A stretch of DNA of 10,197 nucleotides from NCBI GenBank assembly GCA_036824005.1, contig DAITBA010000040.1, forward strand, positions 1 to 10,197, written 5' to 3'. The stretch's first letter is position 1, and each line of letters begins with the position of its first letter. The position numbers and the translations under genes are program-made. The DNA comes from DAITBA01 sp036824005 (GTDB lineage Bacteria > Pseudomonadota > Gammaproteobacteria > Burkholderiales > Rhodocyclaceae). Under the pieces are notes generated by a model. It did no database searches. It was not told the DNA's origin and worked only from the letters and a program-made list of their open reading frames with translations. Shown piece after piece: positions 1 to 5,054 of the stretch.

Positions 1-142
1 AGTCCGGTTCGATGGCAAGATCCGCCGTGAAGGGCTGAATGGCCTTGGCGAAAGCTGGCAGTTCGCCCAACACCAGCGGCGTGAGCGCGATCGTCTGCTC
101 TGCCACGCGGATCTCGACCGGGACGGGCGGCAGGACGGCCAT
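1..142 (-). CDS. Probable tail assembly chaperone, N-terminal part (cut by window edge)
   Basis: This frame opens with ATG at 142-140 and stays open to the window edge, giving the first 47 residues (it begins MAVLPPVPVEIRVAEQ). The gene starts 17 nt after the tail tube stop codon on the same strand. In lambda-like phages the gene after the tail tube is the tail assembly chaperone (lambda gpG, extended to gpGT by ribosomal frameshifting), which holds the tape measure protein while the tube polymerises. The short beta-strand-rich start, with a hydrophobic 'I.LTPL.LGELPAF.KAI' pattern, fits small chaperone-like proteins found at this place in proteobacterial prophages. No strong Shine-Dalgarno sequence precedes the ATG, so translation may depend on coupling to the tube gene. 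The function is inferred mainly from gene order. The end of the gene and any frameshift site lie outside the window. Confidence 0.55.
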   Translation of the reverse strand, partial: MAVLPPVPVEIRVAEQTIALTPLVLGELPAFAKAIQPFTADLAIEPD

Positions 143-159
143 GGGATCTGTAGGTTTTT

Positions 160-894
160 TCACAGGAGGACAATCCGGCCGAATTGACCCAACTCACCAC
201 TGGCCGACTTGGTCAGATCGGCGAGCACCTGCCCGGACAACTCGAACTTGAGCAGGTCGCTGGTGATCACCGACAGTTCCTTGGCCGGATTGATAGCCAC
301 ACGATAAAGATCGATGACCACTTCGCGGTTCGAATCGGCGGTATTGAGCCCCTCGAAACGCACCCATCGCTCCGGCAAGGGTTGCGTGAACATCGCTGTG
401 ACATTCGCCGCACCGTAGGAATAGCTGGCGGTGATGGCACCGGTCACGCCTGTAATGTCGGTAAATTGGAAGGAACCGTGCTTGGCATTCACGGTGTATT
501 TCGTGTTGGCGACCGTGGTGGCCCCCGCCTTTACCACCAAGGACGACACGTTCTGCTTGCCGAGCAGATAGAGCTTGTTCGCTTCGGCCGTGGTGGCGAT
601 CGCCTCGTCGGTCACGGTACCGGTAGTTACGGCGGTGGTACTGCCATAGAGCGCCAGTTCGAGATTGCTCGGGATGAGTTCTTCCAGGGTGCAGGCAAAC
701 TCGCCTTTCTTGCCCTTGATGATCTGCAGATCGGTGAGCCGCTGGCCGGACTGCGATTCCTGATGTTCGAGCGTCTCGACCGAGAGGGAGACCTTGAGGT
801 CGGGCACGTTGCCGACGAAATTGAGGCCGGCAGGATTGCCGCCGCTGGTGCGGGCGCCGATGAATACGCGCCCCTGACCGGAGAAATAGGCCAT
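160..894 (-). CDS. Major tail tube protein
   Basis: This 244-residue protein is probably the subunit that polymerises into the tail tube through which DNA is ejected. It starts MAYFSGQGRVFIG, followed by a 'GNVPDLKVSLSVETLEHQES.SG' stretch (residues 28-50) and a 'K.GEFACTLEEL' strand (63-73), a layout typical of siphovirus tube proteins. Residues about 115-165 (SSLVVKAG, YTVNAKHGSFQFTD, ITASYSYGA) look like an inserted beta-sandwich segment, and the tube fold resumes at 'RWVRFEGLNTADS' (177-189). The length is close to lambda gpV (246 residues), although direct similarity to gpV is not obvious to me. The start at 894 is supported by GAAGGAG (minus strand, 909-903) 8 nt upstream. It lies between the tail terminator and the probable tail chaperone, as gpV does. 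Confidence 0.82.
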   Translation of the reverse strand: MAYFSGQGRVFIGARTSGGNPAGLNFVGNVPDLKVSLSVETLEHQESQSGQRLTDLQIIKGKKGEFACTLEELIPSNLELALYGSTTAVTTGTVTDEAIATTAEANKLYLLGKQNVSSLVVKAGATTVANTKYTVNAKHGSFQFTDITGVTGAITASYSYGAANVTAMFTQPLPERWVRFEGLNTADSNREVVIDLYRVAINPAKELSVITSDLLKFELSGQVLADLTKSASGELGQFGRIVLL

Positions 895-936
895 ATCGTT
901 TACTCCTTCGATGGAAAGTGAAAGTGGTGGAACGCC

Positions 937-987
937 TTACTTGCCGGCTACTACCGCCGGTGATAAATAAACAGTGATCTGTTCCAA
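937..987 (-). other. Short in-frame open stretch after the tail terminator stop (possible vestige)
   Basis: Between the tail terminator and tail tube genes (895-1002), the terminator's own reading frame continues open for 21 codons beyond its TAA and ends at a second TAA (939-937). From a possible TTG at 987 it would encode 16 residues beginning with L/M-EQITVYLSPAVVAGK. The 'I.V.L..PV...GK' flavour resembles the first strand of several small phage proteins, so this may be the remnant of a lost gene, a readthrough tail, or chance. There is no convincing ribosome binding site. The rest of the gap holds only the Shine-Dalgarno sequence of the tube gene. Confidence 0.15.
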
Positions 988-990
988 GCC

Positions 991-1009
991 GGGGTTGCAG
1001 CGTTACCCC
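991..1009 (-). other. Small GC hairpin over the tail terminator stop codon
   Basis: The arms ggggt (991-995) and acccc (1005-1009) are complementary and can form a 5-bp stem with a 9-nt loop. The loop and one arm include the TAA stop of the tail terminator gene (1005-1003). No T-run follows on either strand, so this is not a classical intrinsic terminator. It could affect translation termination or mRNA stability, or be chance. Confidence 0.2.
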
Positions 1010-1443
1010 TGGGCCGTCAGGTCATGGACCAGGGTGCGGTAGGTGATCTGGTAGCGCGCCGGGATGGCGGCCGCCGTGGCATCGGCATCCTCGATGTCCC
1101 AGTCGCAATCGAGTTCCTGGAGTCCGAGGGTGGTGCCGCCCAGGTTCGGATCGGAGAACAGCGCGGTATGGCAGGCCACCATCAGCCGGTCGGCCATCAC
1201 CTCGGCCGGTTCGGTGTCGGTGGCACGGGCCACTGCCACGAAGCGGACGACCAGATGCCGCTCGATACGGTCGTTGGCCCGCTGGGCGATGGACTCCGCC
1301 TCCGGAAAAATCAGCAGTGCCGGCGAAGCCTCGCGGGTGACGGAAGTGGTTGGTGAGCGCAGGATCTGGGCGCCTTCGCCCTGCGCGATGGGTGCCAGGC
1401 GACTGGTCAGTGCTTGGAGAATGCGTTCCCGGATTGAGTTCAT
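1003..1443 (-). CDS. Tail terminator / minor tail protein (gpU-like)
   Basis: This 146-residue protein probably caps the growing tail tube and forms the surface that joins the head, the role of lambda gpU (131 residues). The sequence starts with a helix (MNSIRERILQALTSRL). A strand 'ALLIFPEAES' follows at about residues 42-51, then an 'RHLVVRFVAVARA' strand, a helix 'EVMADRLMVACHTALF' and an acidic 'ELDCDWDIEDADATAAAIPA' stretch. It ends in 'RYQITYRTLVHDL', a final strand common in tail terminators. The start at 1443 has AAAGGA about 5 nt upstream on the minus strand. It lies directly before the tail tube gene, as U lies before V in lambda. On its upstream side it is divergent from the inserted pRiA4b-type gene, 55 bp away, so tail genes to its left must be reached by transcription passing antisense through that gene or from another promoter. 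The name rests on size, fold pattern and position. Confidence 0.7.
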   Translation of the reverse strand: MNSIRERILQALTSRLAPIAQGEGAQILRSPTTSVTREASPALLIFPEAESIAQRANDRIERHLVVRFVAVARATDTEPAEVMADRLMVACHTALFSDPNLGGTTLGLQELDCDWDIEDADATAAAIPARYQITYRTLVHDLTAQG

Positions 1444-1488
1444 TGTGTCCTTTCAGAATGGGATTCGTAGAATTCGGGTTCGAGGAGG
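1443..1488 (+). promoter_or_regulatory. Possible promoter and strong Shine-Dalgarno for the pRiA4b-type gene
   Basis: A TAGAAT hexamer (1468-1473) matches the sigma-70 -10 consensus at 5 of 6 positions. A weak -35 candidate, TTGTGT (1443-1448), lies 19 bp upstream. Transcription from it would begin about 10 nt before AGGAGG (1483-1488), a full-consensus Shine-Dalgarno sequence 10 nt before the ATG at 1499. The small inverted repeat GAAT-GGG-ATTC (1456-1466) and the palindrome GAATTC (1470-1475) overlap this region and could serve as operator half-sites, but nothing proves it. The ribosome binding site is convincing; the promoter is tentative. Confidence 0.35.
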
Positions 1489-1498
1489 AATCGTTTTG

Positions 1499-2119
1499 AT
1501 GGCCATACCCCGCAAGAAGAAAAAAACCAGTACTGACTCTCCATGCCTGATGGAAATTCGTATCGAACTAGCCGGAAGCCAGCCACGGGTGTGGCGACGC
1601 ATCCGTATCGACGGACGGTCGAGCTTCGCGGCGCTGCATCACGTCATCCAGGCGGCGATGGGCTGGCACGATGCCCACCTGCATCAATTCCGCATCGGCC
1701 AGCGTTACATCGGCGTACCGGATCCGAAGAACGACGCTCCGGAATGGCATACAGAAGATGAAAGTGCTCTGATCATTGGCGATCTCATCGCCACCGGATC
1801 ACGATTCACTTACCTCTATGACTTCGGCGACGGATGGGAACATCACCTCTCAGTCGAGTGGATCGACGATAACGACGGAGAACCGCTTGCTCAGGGTGAT
1901 GCCTGGGTCGTAGAAGGTGAAAACGCATGCCCTCCAGAGAACATTGGCGGCATGGGTGCCTTCCAGGACTTTCTCGACAAACTCGAGAATGAACCGTATG
2001 CCGACGAGACGAAGGAGATGCGTGAGTGGGTTGGACTCGACTACGATCCCGCCCGGTTCGATCGACAGGCCGCGAACGCTGCCATCAAGCGTTTGCTATG
2101 GAACCACTGGATCAAGTAA
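1499..2119 (+). CDS. pRiA4b ORF-3-like (MM3350-like) domain protein, inserted cargo gene
   Basis: This 206-residue protein belongs to the plasmid pRiA4b ORF-3-like family (PF07929), named after a plasmid gene and common on mobile elements, with no established biochemical role that I know of. A basic N-terminus (RKKKK, 5-9) precedes the domain. Family hallmarks follow in order: 'ELAGSQPRVWRRIRI' (23-37), 'LHHVIQAAMGW..AHLHQF' (46-64), 'YLYDFGDGWEHHLSVE' (105-120), and 'CPPENIGGMGAF..FL' (144-159). The start at 1499 is chosen because AGGAGG lies 10 nt upstream and the domain begins soon after; the same frame is open back to 1064, but that part is antisense to the tail terminator gene. It is the only plus-strand gene in a minus-strand structural operon. 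Its stop overlaps the convergent head-tail joining gene by 8 bp. Sampled lines in its middle are about 50-57% GC against about 65% in the capsid gene, which hints at separate acquisition. It is probably not a virion structural gene. Confidence 0.88.
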   Translation: MAIPRKKKKTSTDSPCLMEIRIELAGSQPRVWRRIRIDGRSSFAALHHVIQAAMGWHDAHLHQFRIGQRYIGVPDPKNDAPEWHTEDESALIIGDLIATGSRFTYLYDFGDGWEHHLSVEWIDDNDGEPLAQGDAWVVEGENACPPENIGGMGAFQDFLDKLENEPYADETKEMREWVGLDYDPARFDRQAANAAIKRLLWNHWIK

Positions 2120-2396
2120 GGCGCATCAGCGTCGCCCGGCACTCCGAGCCATCACCCATTGCGCGAACTTCCCGCACCCGGTAGGTGACACCACCGATCA
2201 CCAGCTCGTGACCGGTGTCGAGCACCACGTCTTCGGCGGGATAGCGAATGGCATAGTCGGATGACAGTCCCAGACCATCTAGCACCTCCACATCGGGCGC
2301 ACGGAAGTCCACCAGCACTTCCGCGCTCCCGATCATGGCGGGTGTCAGCAGTCCAGCCCGACCAGCGGCGGCGTAGAGATCGCTGACCGTGGCCAT
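2112..2396 (-). CDS. Head-tail joining / head completion protein (gpFII-like)
   Basis: This 94-residue protein probably sits at the head-tail interface of the finished capsid. It comprises an N-terminal helix (MATVSDLYAAAGRAG), 'EVLVDFRAPD.EVLDG' strands, a 'YPAEDVVLDTGHELVIGGVTYRVREVR' core, and a short C-terminal strand (CRATLMRLT). The beta-rich 'L..G..L.I.G..Y.V..V' pattern is typical of small stopper-type proteins such as lambda FII (117 residues) and the PF13856-type prophage proteins. The start at 2396 is chosen because the preceding capsid gene ends in TGA overlapping this ATG by one base (TGATG), a classic termination-reinitiation junction; the open frame extends 14 codons further upstream, but only inside the capsid gene. 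No lambda FI equivalent separates it from the capsid gene. Its 3' end overlaps the convergent plus-strand gene by 8 bp. Confidence 0.7.
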   Translation of the reverse strand: MATVSDLYAAAGRAGLLTPAMIGSAEVLVDFRAPDVEVLDGLGLSSDYAIRYPAEDVVLDTGHELVIGGVTYRVREVRAMGDGSECRATLMRLT

Positions 2397-3400
2397 CACG
2401 ACATCGTCAGCTTGACCAGCACGCCCGGGCGATGGCACATCGGTAGCGGGTTGGACTGCGTGTGCAGATCGGTGCCGCGCTCGAACTTGCGCGAGTCCTG
2501 CTTGGCGTAGAGCGGCTGGCCGAGGGTATTGACGGTCTCGTTGAAGTCCGCCGGGGCCACGTAGGTACCGAAGGTGTCGATCGTGCCGACGGGGAAGGCA
2601 TGGGCTTCGCCGGCCGCGATGAAGCGGCGGGTCGCGCCATTGCCATCGGTCGCCTGGCCGCGATACTCCTCGAAGACGATACCGCCGAAAGTGAAGCCAG
2701 CCCGCACGTCGTCACGCAGGATTGCACCCTGCTGAAAGTTCTCGTAGGCCTTCTCGACCTTCGGGTGGGCGATCAGTTTCTCGAAGAACTCGGGCGAGCA
2801 CAGGCAGCGCACGCCGGTCATGAACTCGCCGCGCAGGTTCTCTTCGATGTGCGCCAGGGTATCGACGCATTTCTGGCGGACGTTGGTGCTGTCCGTGGCC
2901 AGCGCGAAGTTGATCGCCTTCGGCGCGATGCCGAACTCGTCGTAGAGGTTGTAGAGCGTCGAGCCGTCGGCATCAAGGATGATGCCTTTCAATGCACCCA
3001 TGCGCAGATGTTCGAGCGTGATGGCGTGCTTGTTGCGCATCGTCTCCAGATGGCGGGCCATGACGCCGGCCACGGTCTCCAGTTCGGTTTCCGATCCGAA
3101 GGCGCGCAGCCCCTGAACTTCCTCGGGCAGCACCACGTCGTCGTGCGGGATGTGGGGCACGACGAAGGAGCGCATCTTGCGCTTGTCACGCTGACCCACC
3201 GTGCCGGGACTGCCCACCGGCAAAGTCGGCAGCAGGTTCAGCACGCCGTTTTTCTCCTCGATGATGATCTGGCGGAAACGCACCGGCTTGACCGGGAACA
3301 GGTTGAGCGACTCCAGTCGGCCGTAGCGGTTGGGCAGAAGGTTGATGGCGGCCGTAAGGTTGGCCATCGAGAAGGCGGGATTCGAGAACGGGTTCTGCAT
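2396..3400 (-). CDS. Major capsid protein (gpE family)
   Basis: This is the 334-residue shell subunit, close in length to lambda gpE (341). It fits the lambda-type capsid family (Phage_cap_E, PF03864). The N-terminal part has 'LTAAINLLPNRYGRLESL.LF' (15-35) and 'VRFRQIIIEEKNGVLNLLPT' (40-59). A conserved 'RDKRKMRSFVVPHIPHDD' patch (71-88) precedes 'LPEEVQGLRAFG' (91-102). A long helix (residues about 105-140) and the 'LDADGSTLYNLYDEFGI' loop follow. Late elements include 'CSPEFFEKLIAHPKV' and 'GIVFEEYRG', with 'FPVGTIDTFGTYVAPADF' close to the C-terminus. AAGGAG (minus strand, 3413-3408) lies 7 nt before the ATG and overlaps the stop of the decoration gene, which couples the two. Its HK97-like fold is expected from the family, not shown here. 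The gene ends in TGATG, leading directly into the head-tail joining gene. Confidence 0.93.
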   Translation of the reverse strand: MQNPFSNPAFSMANLTAAINLLPNRYGRLESLNLFPVKPVRFRQIIIEEKNGVLNLLPTLPVGSPGTVGQRDKRKMRSFVVPHIPHDDVVLPEEVQGLRAFGSETELETVAGVMARHLETMRNKHAITLEHLRMGALKGIILDADGSTLYNLYDEFGIAPKAINFALATDSTNVRQKCVDTLAHIEENLRGEFMTGVRCLCSPEFFEKLIAHPKVEKAYENFQQGAILRDDVRAGFTFGGIVFEEYRGQATDGNGATRRFIAAGEAHAFPVGTIDTFGTYVAPADFNETVNTLGQPLYAKQDSRKFERGTDLHTQSNPLPMCHRPGVLVKLTMS

Positions 3401-3412
3401 GAGAGGACTCCT

Positions 3413-3790
3413 TTAAACAGCGTGGCGAACGAGTACGCCGGCCGCCTTGAGTTGGGCGATCGCAGCGGCTTTGTCCAGGGGGGCGATACCGGCCGGCCAG
3501 GTCAAGGCGTGATCGGCGACGACGGCATGACGGGCAATCAGAATCCCGTCCTCGCGATCGATCAGGCTGGCGTCGACCGTGGTGGCAAGAACGCCGACGG
3601 CGACTTCGGTGCCATCCGTGGCGGCCGGATCGATCTGTTTGACCTTGGCCGTGGTGGCGTCGATGCCGACTACAGTGCCGAGCACGAGGTTCTGGCCGGC
3701 GGCAACCGTGACCTGGTCACGAGAATAGAGATTGGGGGCTTCGTACTTGAGCAGATCGCCCAGGTTGAGACCTTCGGTGATGACGGGCAT
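3413..3790 (-). CDS. Head decoration protein (gpD family)
   Basis: This 125-residue protein matches the lambda gpD type (PF02924; lambda gpD has 110 residues), which binds as trimers on the expanded capsid and stabilises it. The N-terminus (MPVITEGLNLGDLLKYEAPNLYSRD) is followed by the family's beta core. That core has 'VTVAAGQNLVLGTVVGID' (27-44), a central 'AVGVLATTVDAS' strand, 'DGILIARHAVVAD' and a C-terminal helix that includes 'AAIAQLKAAGVLVR'. The start is firmly placed: the last codons and stop of the protease gene contain GGAAAGGAGTAA, giving a Shine-Dalgarno sequence 6 nt before this ATG. It lies between protease/scaffold and capsid genes, exactly as D lies between C/Nu3 and E in lambda. 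Confidence 0.9.
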   Translation of the reverse strand: MPVITEGLNLGDLLKYEAPNLYSRDQVTVAAGQNLVLGTVVGIDATTAKVKQIDPAATDGTEVAVGVLATTVDASLIDREDGILIARHAVVADHALTWPAGIAPLDKAAAIAQLKAAGVLVRHAV

Positions 3791-3793
3791 GGC

Positions 3794-4150
3794 TTACTCC
3801 TTTCCGGTGAGTTTCTTGACAGCCGCCATCAGGGGATTGGCGGCAGATTGGTTTTGCTGAGGTATCGCGGCATCCGGTGCAATCGTCGAGCGGATTTCCG
3901 GGCTGTCCGCACGGGAGGCCAGCAACGCCTTGCGGACATGGGCTTCGGAAACGCCTTCGGCGAGGAAGGCAGCGGTCAGTTCGGGGTGGCCAGCGAGTTG
4001 GCACAGTTCGGCGATGGCCACCGCATCAGCACGACTAGCGTCAGTGGTCGCAGGGGATGCTTCGTCGGCGACGGGCTTGTCCGCGTCGGGAGCGGCCGAA
4101 GTCACAGGCTCATCCGTCAGAGGTTGATCGACAGAGGCAGTCAAAGGCAT
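3794..4150 (-). CDS. Probable internal-start scaffold protein (Nu3-like)
   Basis: In lambda the scaffold Nu3 is made from an internal start within C, in the same frame. Here Met302 of the protease (ATG 4150-4148) has GGAG (minus strand, 4163-4160) 9 nt upstream, formed by the codons just after Met297. A protein from there would be 118 residues: an acidic disordered start (LTDEPVTSAAPDADKPVADE), a helical middle (AVAIAELCQLAGHPELTAAF, EAHVRKALLAS), and a Gln/Asn linker ending in a basic helix (MAAVKKLTGKE). That is the composition expected of a scaffold which binds the shell through its C-terminus. Met282 and Met297 are alternative starts but have no visible Shine-Dalgarno sequence. The internal start is inferred from family knowledge plus the ribosome binding site and has not been shown. 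Confidence 0.55.
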   Translation of the reverse strand: MPLTASVDQPLTDEPVTSAAPDADKPVADEASPATTDASRADAVAIAELCQLAGHPELTAAFLAEGVSEAHVRKALLASRADSPEIRSTIAPDAAIPQQNQSAANPLMAAVKKLTGKE

Positions 4151-5053
4151 GGTGGAGTTCTCCATAAGCGTTGAGGGAGTTACGGCTGACAGGCGCGTGG
4201 AATCGGACATCGTGTGGCCGCGCGCCCGGCGAGCCACCAGAAAGCTGCTGAATTCCGCGAGCACGGCATCGAGACTGCCGACGGCATCGGCCAGTCCTGC
4301 GGTCACGGCGTCCATGCCGAAATAGATGCCGGCCTCGGTGGCCCGCACCGCATCGGCATCGAGCTTGCGCATCGCCGCGACGTGATCGACGAACATCGAG
4401 TACAGGCGATCGACTTCCGCCTGCAGGCGGGCATGGGCCTCGGGGCCAAGTTTCTCGTGCGGAGAGAAGTCGTTCTTGTGATCCCCGGCGGTAACAGGCG
4501 TGTAGCGATAGCCCTGCTGGGCATCCCGGGCTGTCTGGTCGACATGCATGGCGATCACGCCGATGGAACCGACGCCGCCCGTCCGGCTGACCAAGAGTCG
4601 CGAGGCAGCACAGCCAATCGCATAGGCCGCCGAGAAGGCTGAATCTGCAGCGACGGCCCAGACGGGCTTCACGGCATCGGCGGCACGGATCCGCTCACCG
4701 AGTTCGAACACGCCGCCTGCTTCGCCACCGGGTGAATCGATGTCGAGCACGATGCCCTCGACCGACGGATCGGCAATGGCTGAATCGAGCATGCCGGCAA
4801 TCTCGGCGTAGGACGTGAAGCCGGAGGCCGGGTCCAGGCCAACCGTGCGACGGACCAGCGAACCGACCACAGGAATGACGGCAATACCCACCGGCGCATC
4901 GATCGTTGGCCGCTTCGAGACCAGCGGTGCGGCCAGATCTGATTCCGGCCAGTTCACCCGTTCTCCGAGCACGGAGAGGATCACATCCAGCTTGGCACGG
5001 GCGAGCAGAAGCGGCGTCCCGTAGAGACGGGACGCAAGATGAGGCAGATTCAT
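3794..5053 (-). CDS. Head maturation protease, S49 family (gpC-like)
   Basis: This 419-residue protein is an S49 (SppA/SohB-like) serine peptidase that should act inside the prohead, processing scaffold and capsid components during maturation; lambda gpC has 439 residues. The peptidase domain spans about residues 55-265. The motif 'IVLDIDSPGGEAGG' (101-114) is the family's oxyanion/strand segment. Ser141 in 'DSAFSAAYAI' is the likely nucleophile and Lys193 in 'AGDHKNDFSP' the likely general base; 'GGVGSIGVIAMH' (159-170) follows the Ser. Residues 280-419 form an acidic, Ala/Asp/Thr-rich region that looks like a scaffold domain with a basic end (KKLTGKE). The start at 5053 is chosen because it falls one base after the portal stop (TGA-C-ATG) with GGAGA just upstream; the frame continues upstream only inside the portal gene. 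Confidence 0.9.
   Translation of the reverse strand: MNLPHLASRLYGTPLLLARAKLDVILSVLGERVNWPESDLAAPLVSKRPTIDAPVGIAVIPVVGSLVRRTVGLDPASGFTSYAEIAGMLDSAIADPSVEGIVLDIDSPGGEAGGVFELGERIRAADAVKPVWAVAADSAFSAAYAIGCAASRLLVSRTGGVGSIGVIAMHVDQTARDAQQGYRYTPVTAGDHKNDFSPHEKLGPEAHARLQAEVDRLYSMFVDHVAAMRKLDADAVRATEAGIYFGMDAVTAGLADAVGSLDAVLAEFSSFLVARRARGHTMSDSTRLSAVTPSTLMENSTMPLTASVDQPLTDEPVTSAAPDADKPVADEASPATTDASRADAVAIAELCQLAGHPELTAAFLAEGVSEAHVRKALLASRADSPEIRSTIAPDAAIPQQNQSAANPLMAAVKKLTGKE
4151..4163 (-). promoter_or_regulatory. Internal ribosome binding site for the scaffold start
   Basis: GGAG (4163-4160, minus strand) is followed by nine bases and then the ATG at 4150. It lies inside the protease coding sequence, where codons 297-298 (Met-Glu) supply it. 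It is the only one of three clustered in-frame Met codons (282, 297, 302) with a recognisable Shine-Dalgarno sequence, which makes Met302 the best internal start. Confidence 0.5.
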
Positions 5054-5054
5054 G

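Noticed and set aside
184..921. A 245-codon plus-strand open frame covering the tail tube gene
   Set aside because: It mirrors the tube gene. The minus-strand product has the tail tube pattern and a good Shine-Dalgarno; this one is a shadow.
942..960. Inverted repeat CCGGC/GCCGG in the gap before the tail tube gene, as a terminator
   Set aside because: The stem is only about 5 bp with no T-run after it on either strand, and the late transcript must pass through here to reach the tube gene.
1064..1498. N-terminal extension of the pRiA4b-type protein to 351 residues
   Set aside because: The extra 145 residues are Arg/Ser-rich and antisense to the tail terminator gene, while AGGAGG just before 1499 marks the real start.
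1568..1750. A 60-codon minus-strand frame inside the pRiA4b-type gene, as a possible remnant of tail gene Z
   Set aside because: The region is fully explained by the conserved domain on the plus strand, and the peptide has no tail-protein look.
2462..4174. A 570-codon open frame on the plus strand
   Set aside because: It lies antisense to the capsid, decoration and scaffold genes, all of which are recognised families. Its translation is low-complexity and rich in Gly, Arg, Asp and His, as expected for a GC-rich shadow frame, and no ribosome binding site supports it.
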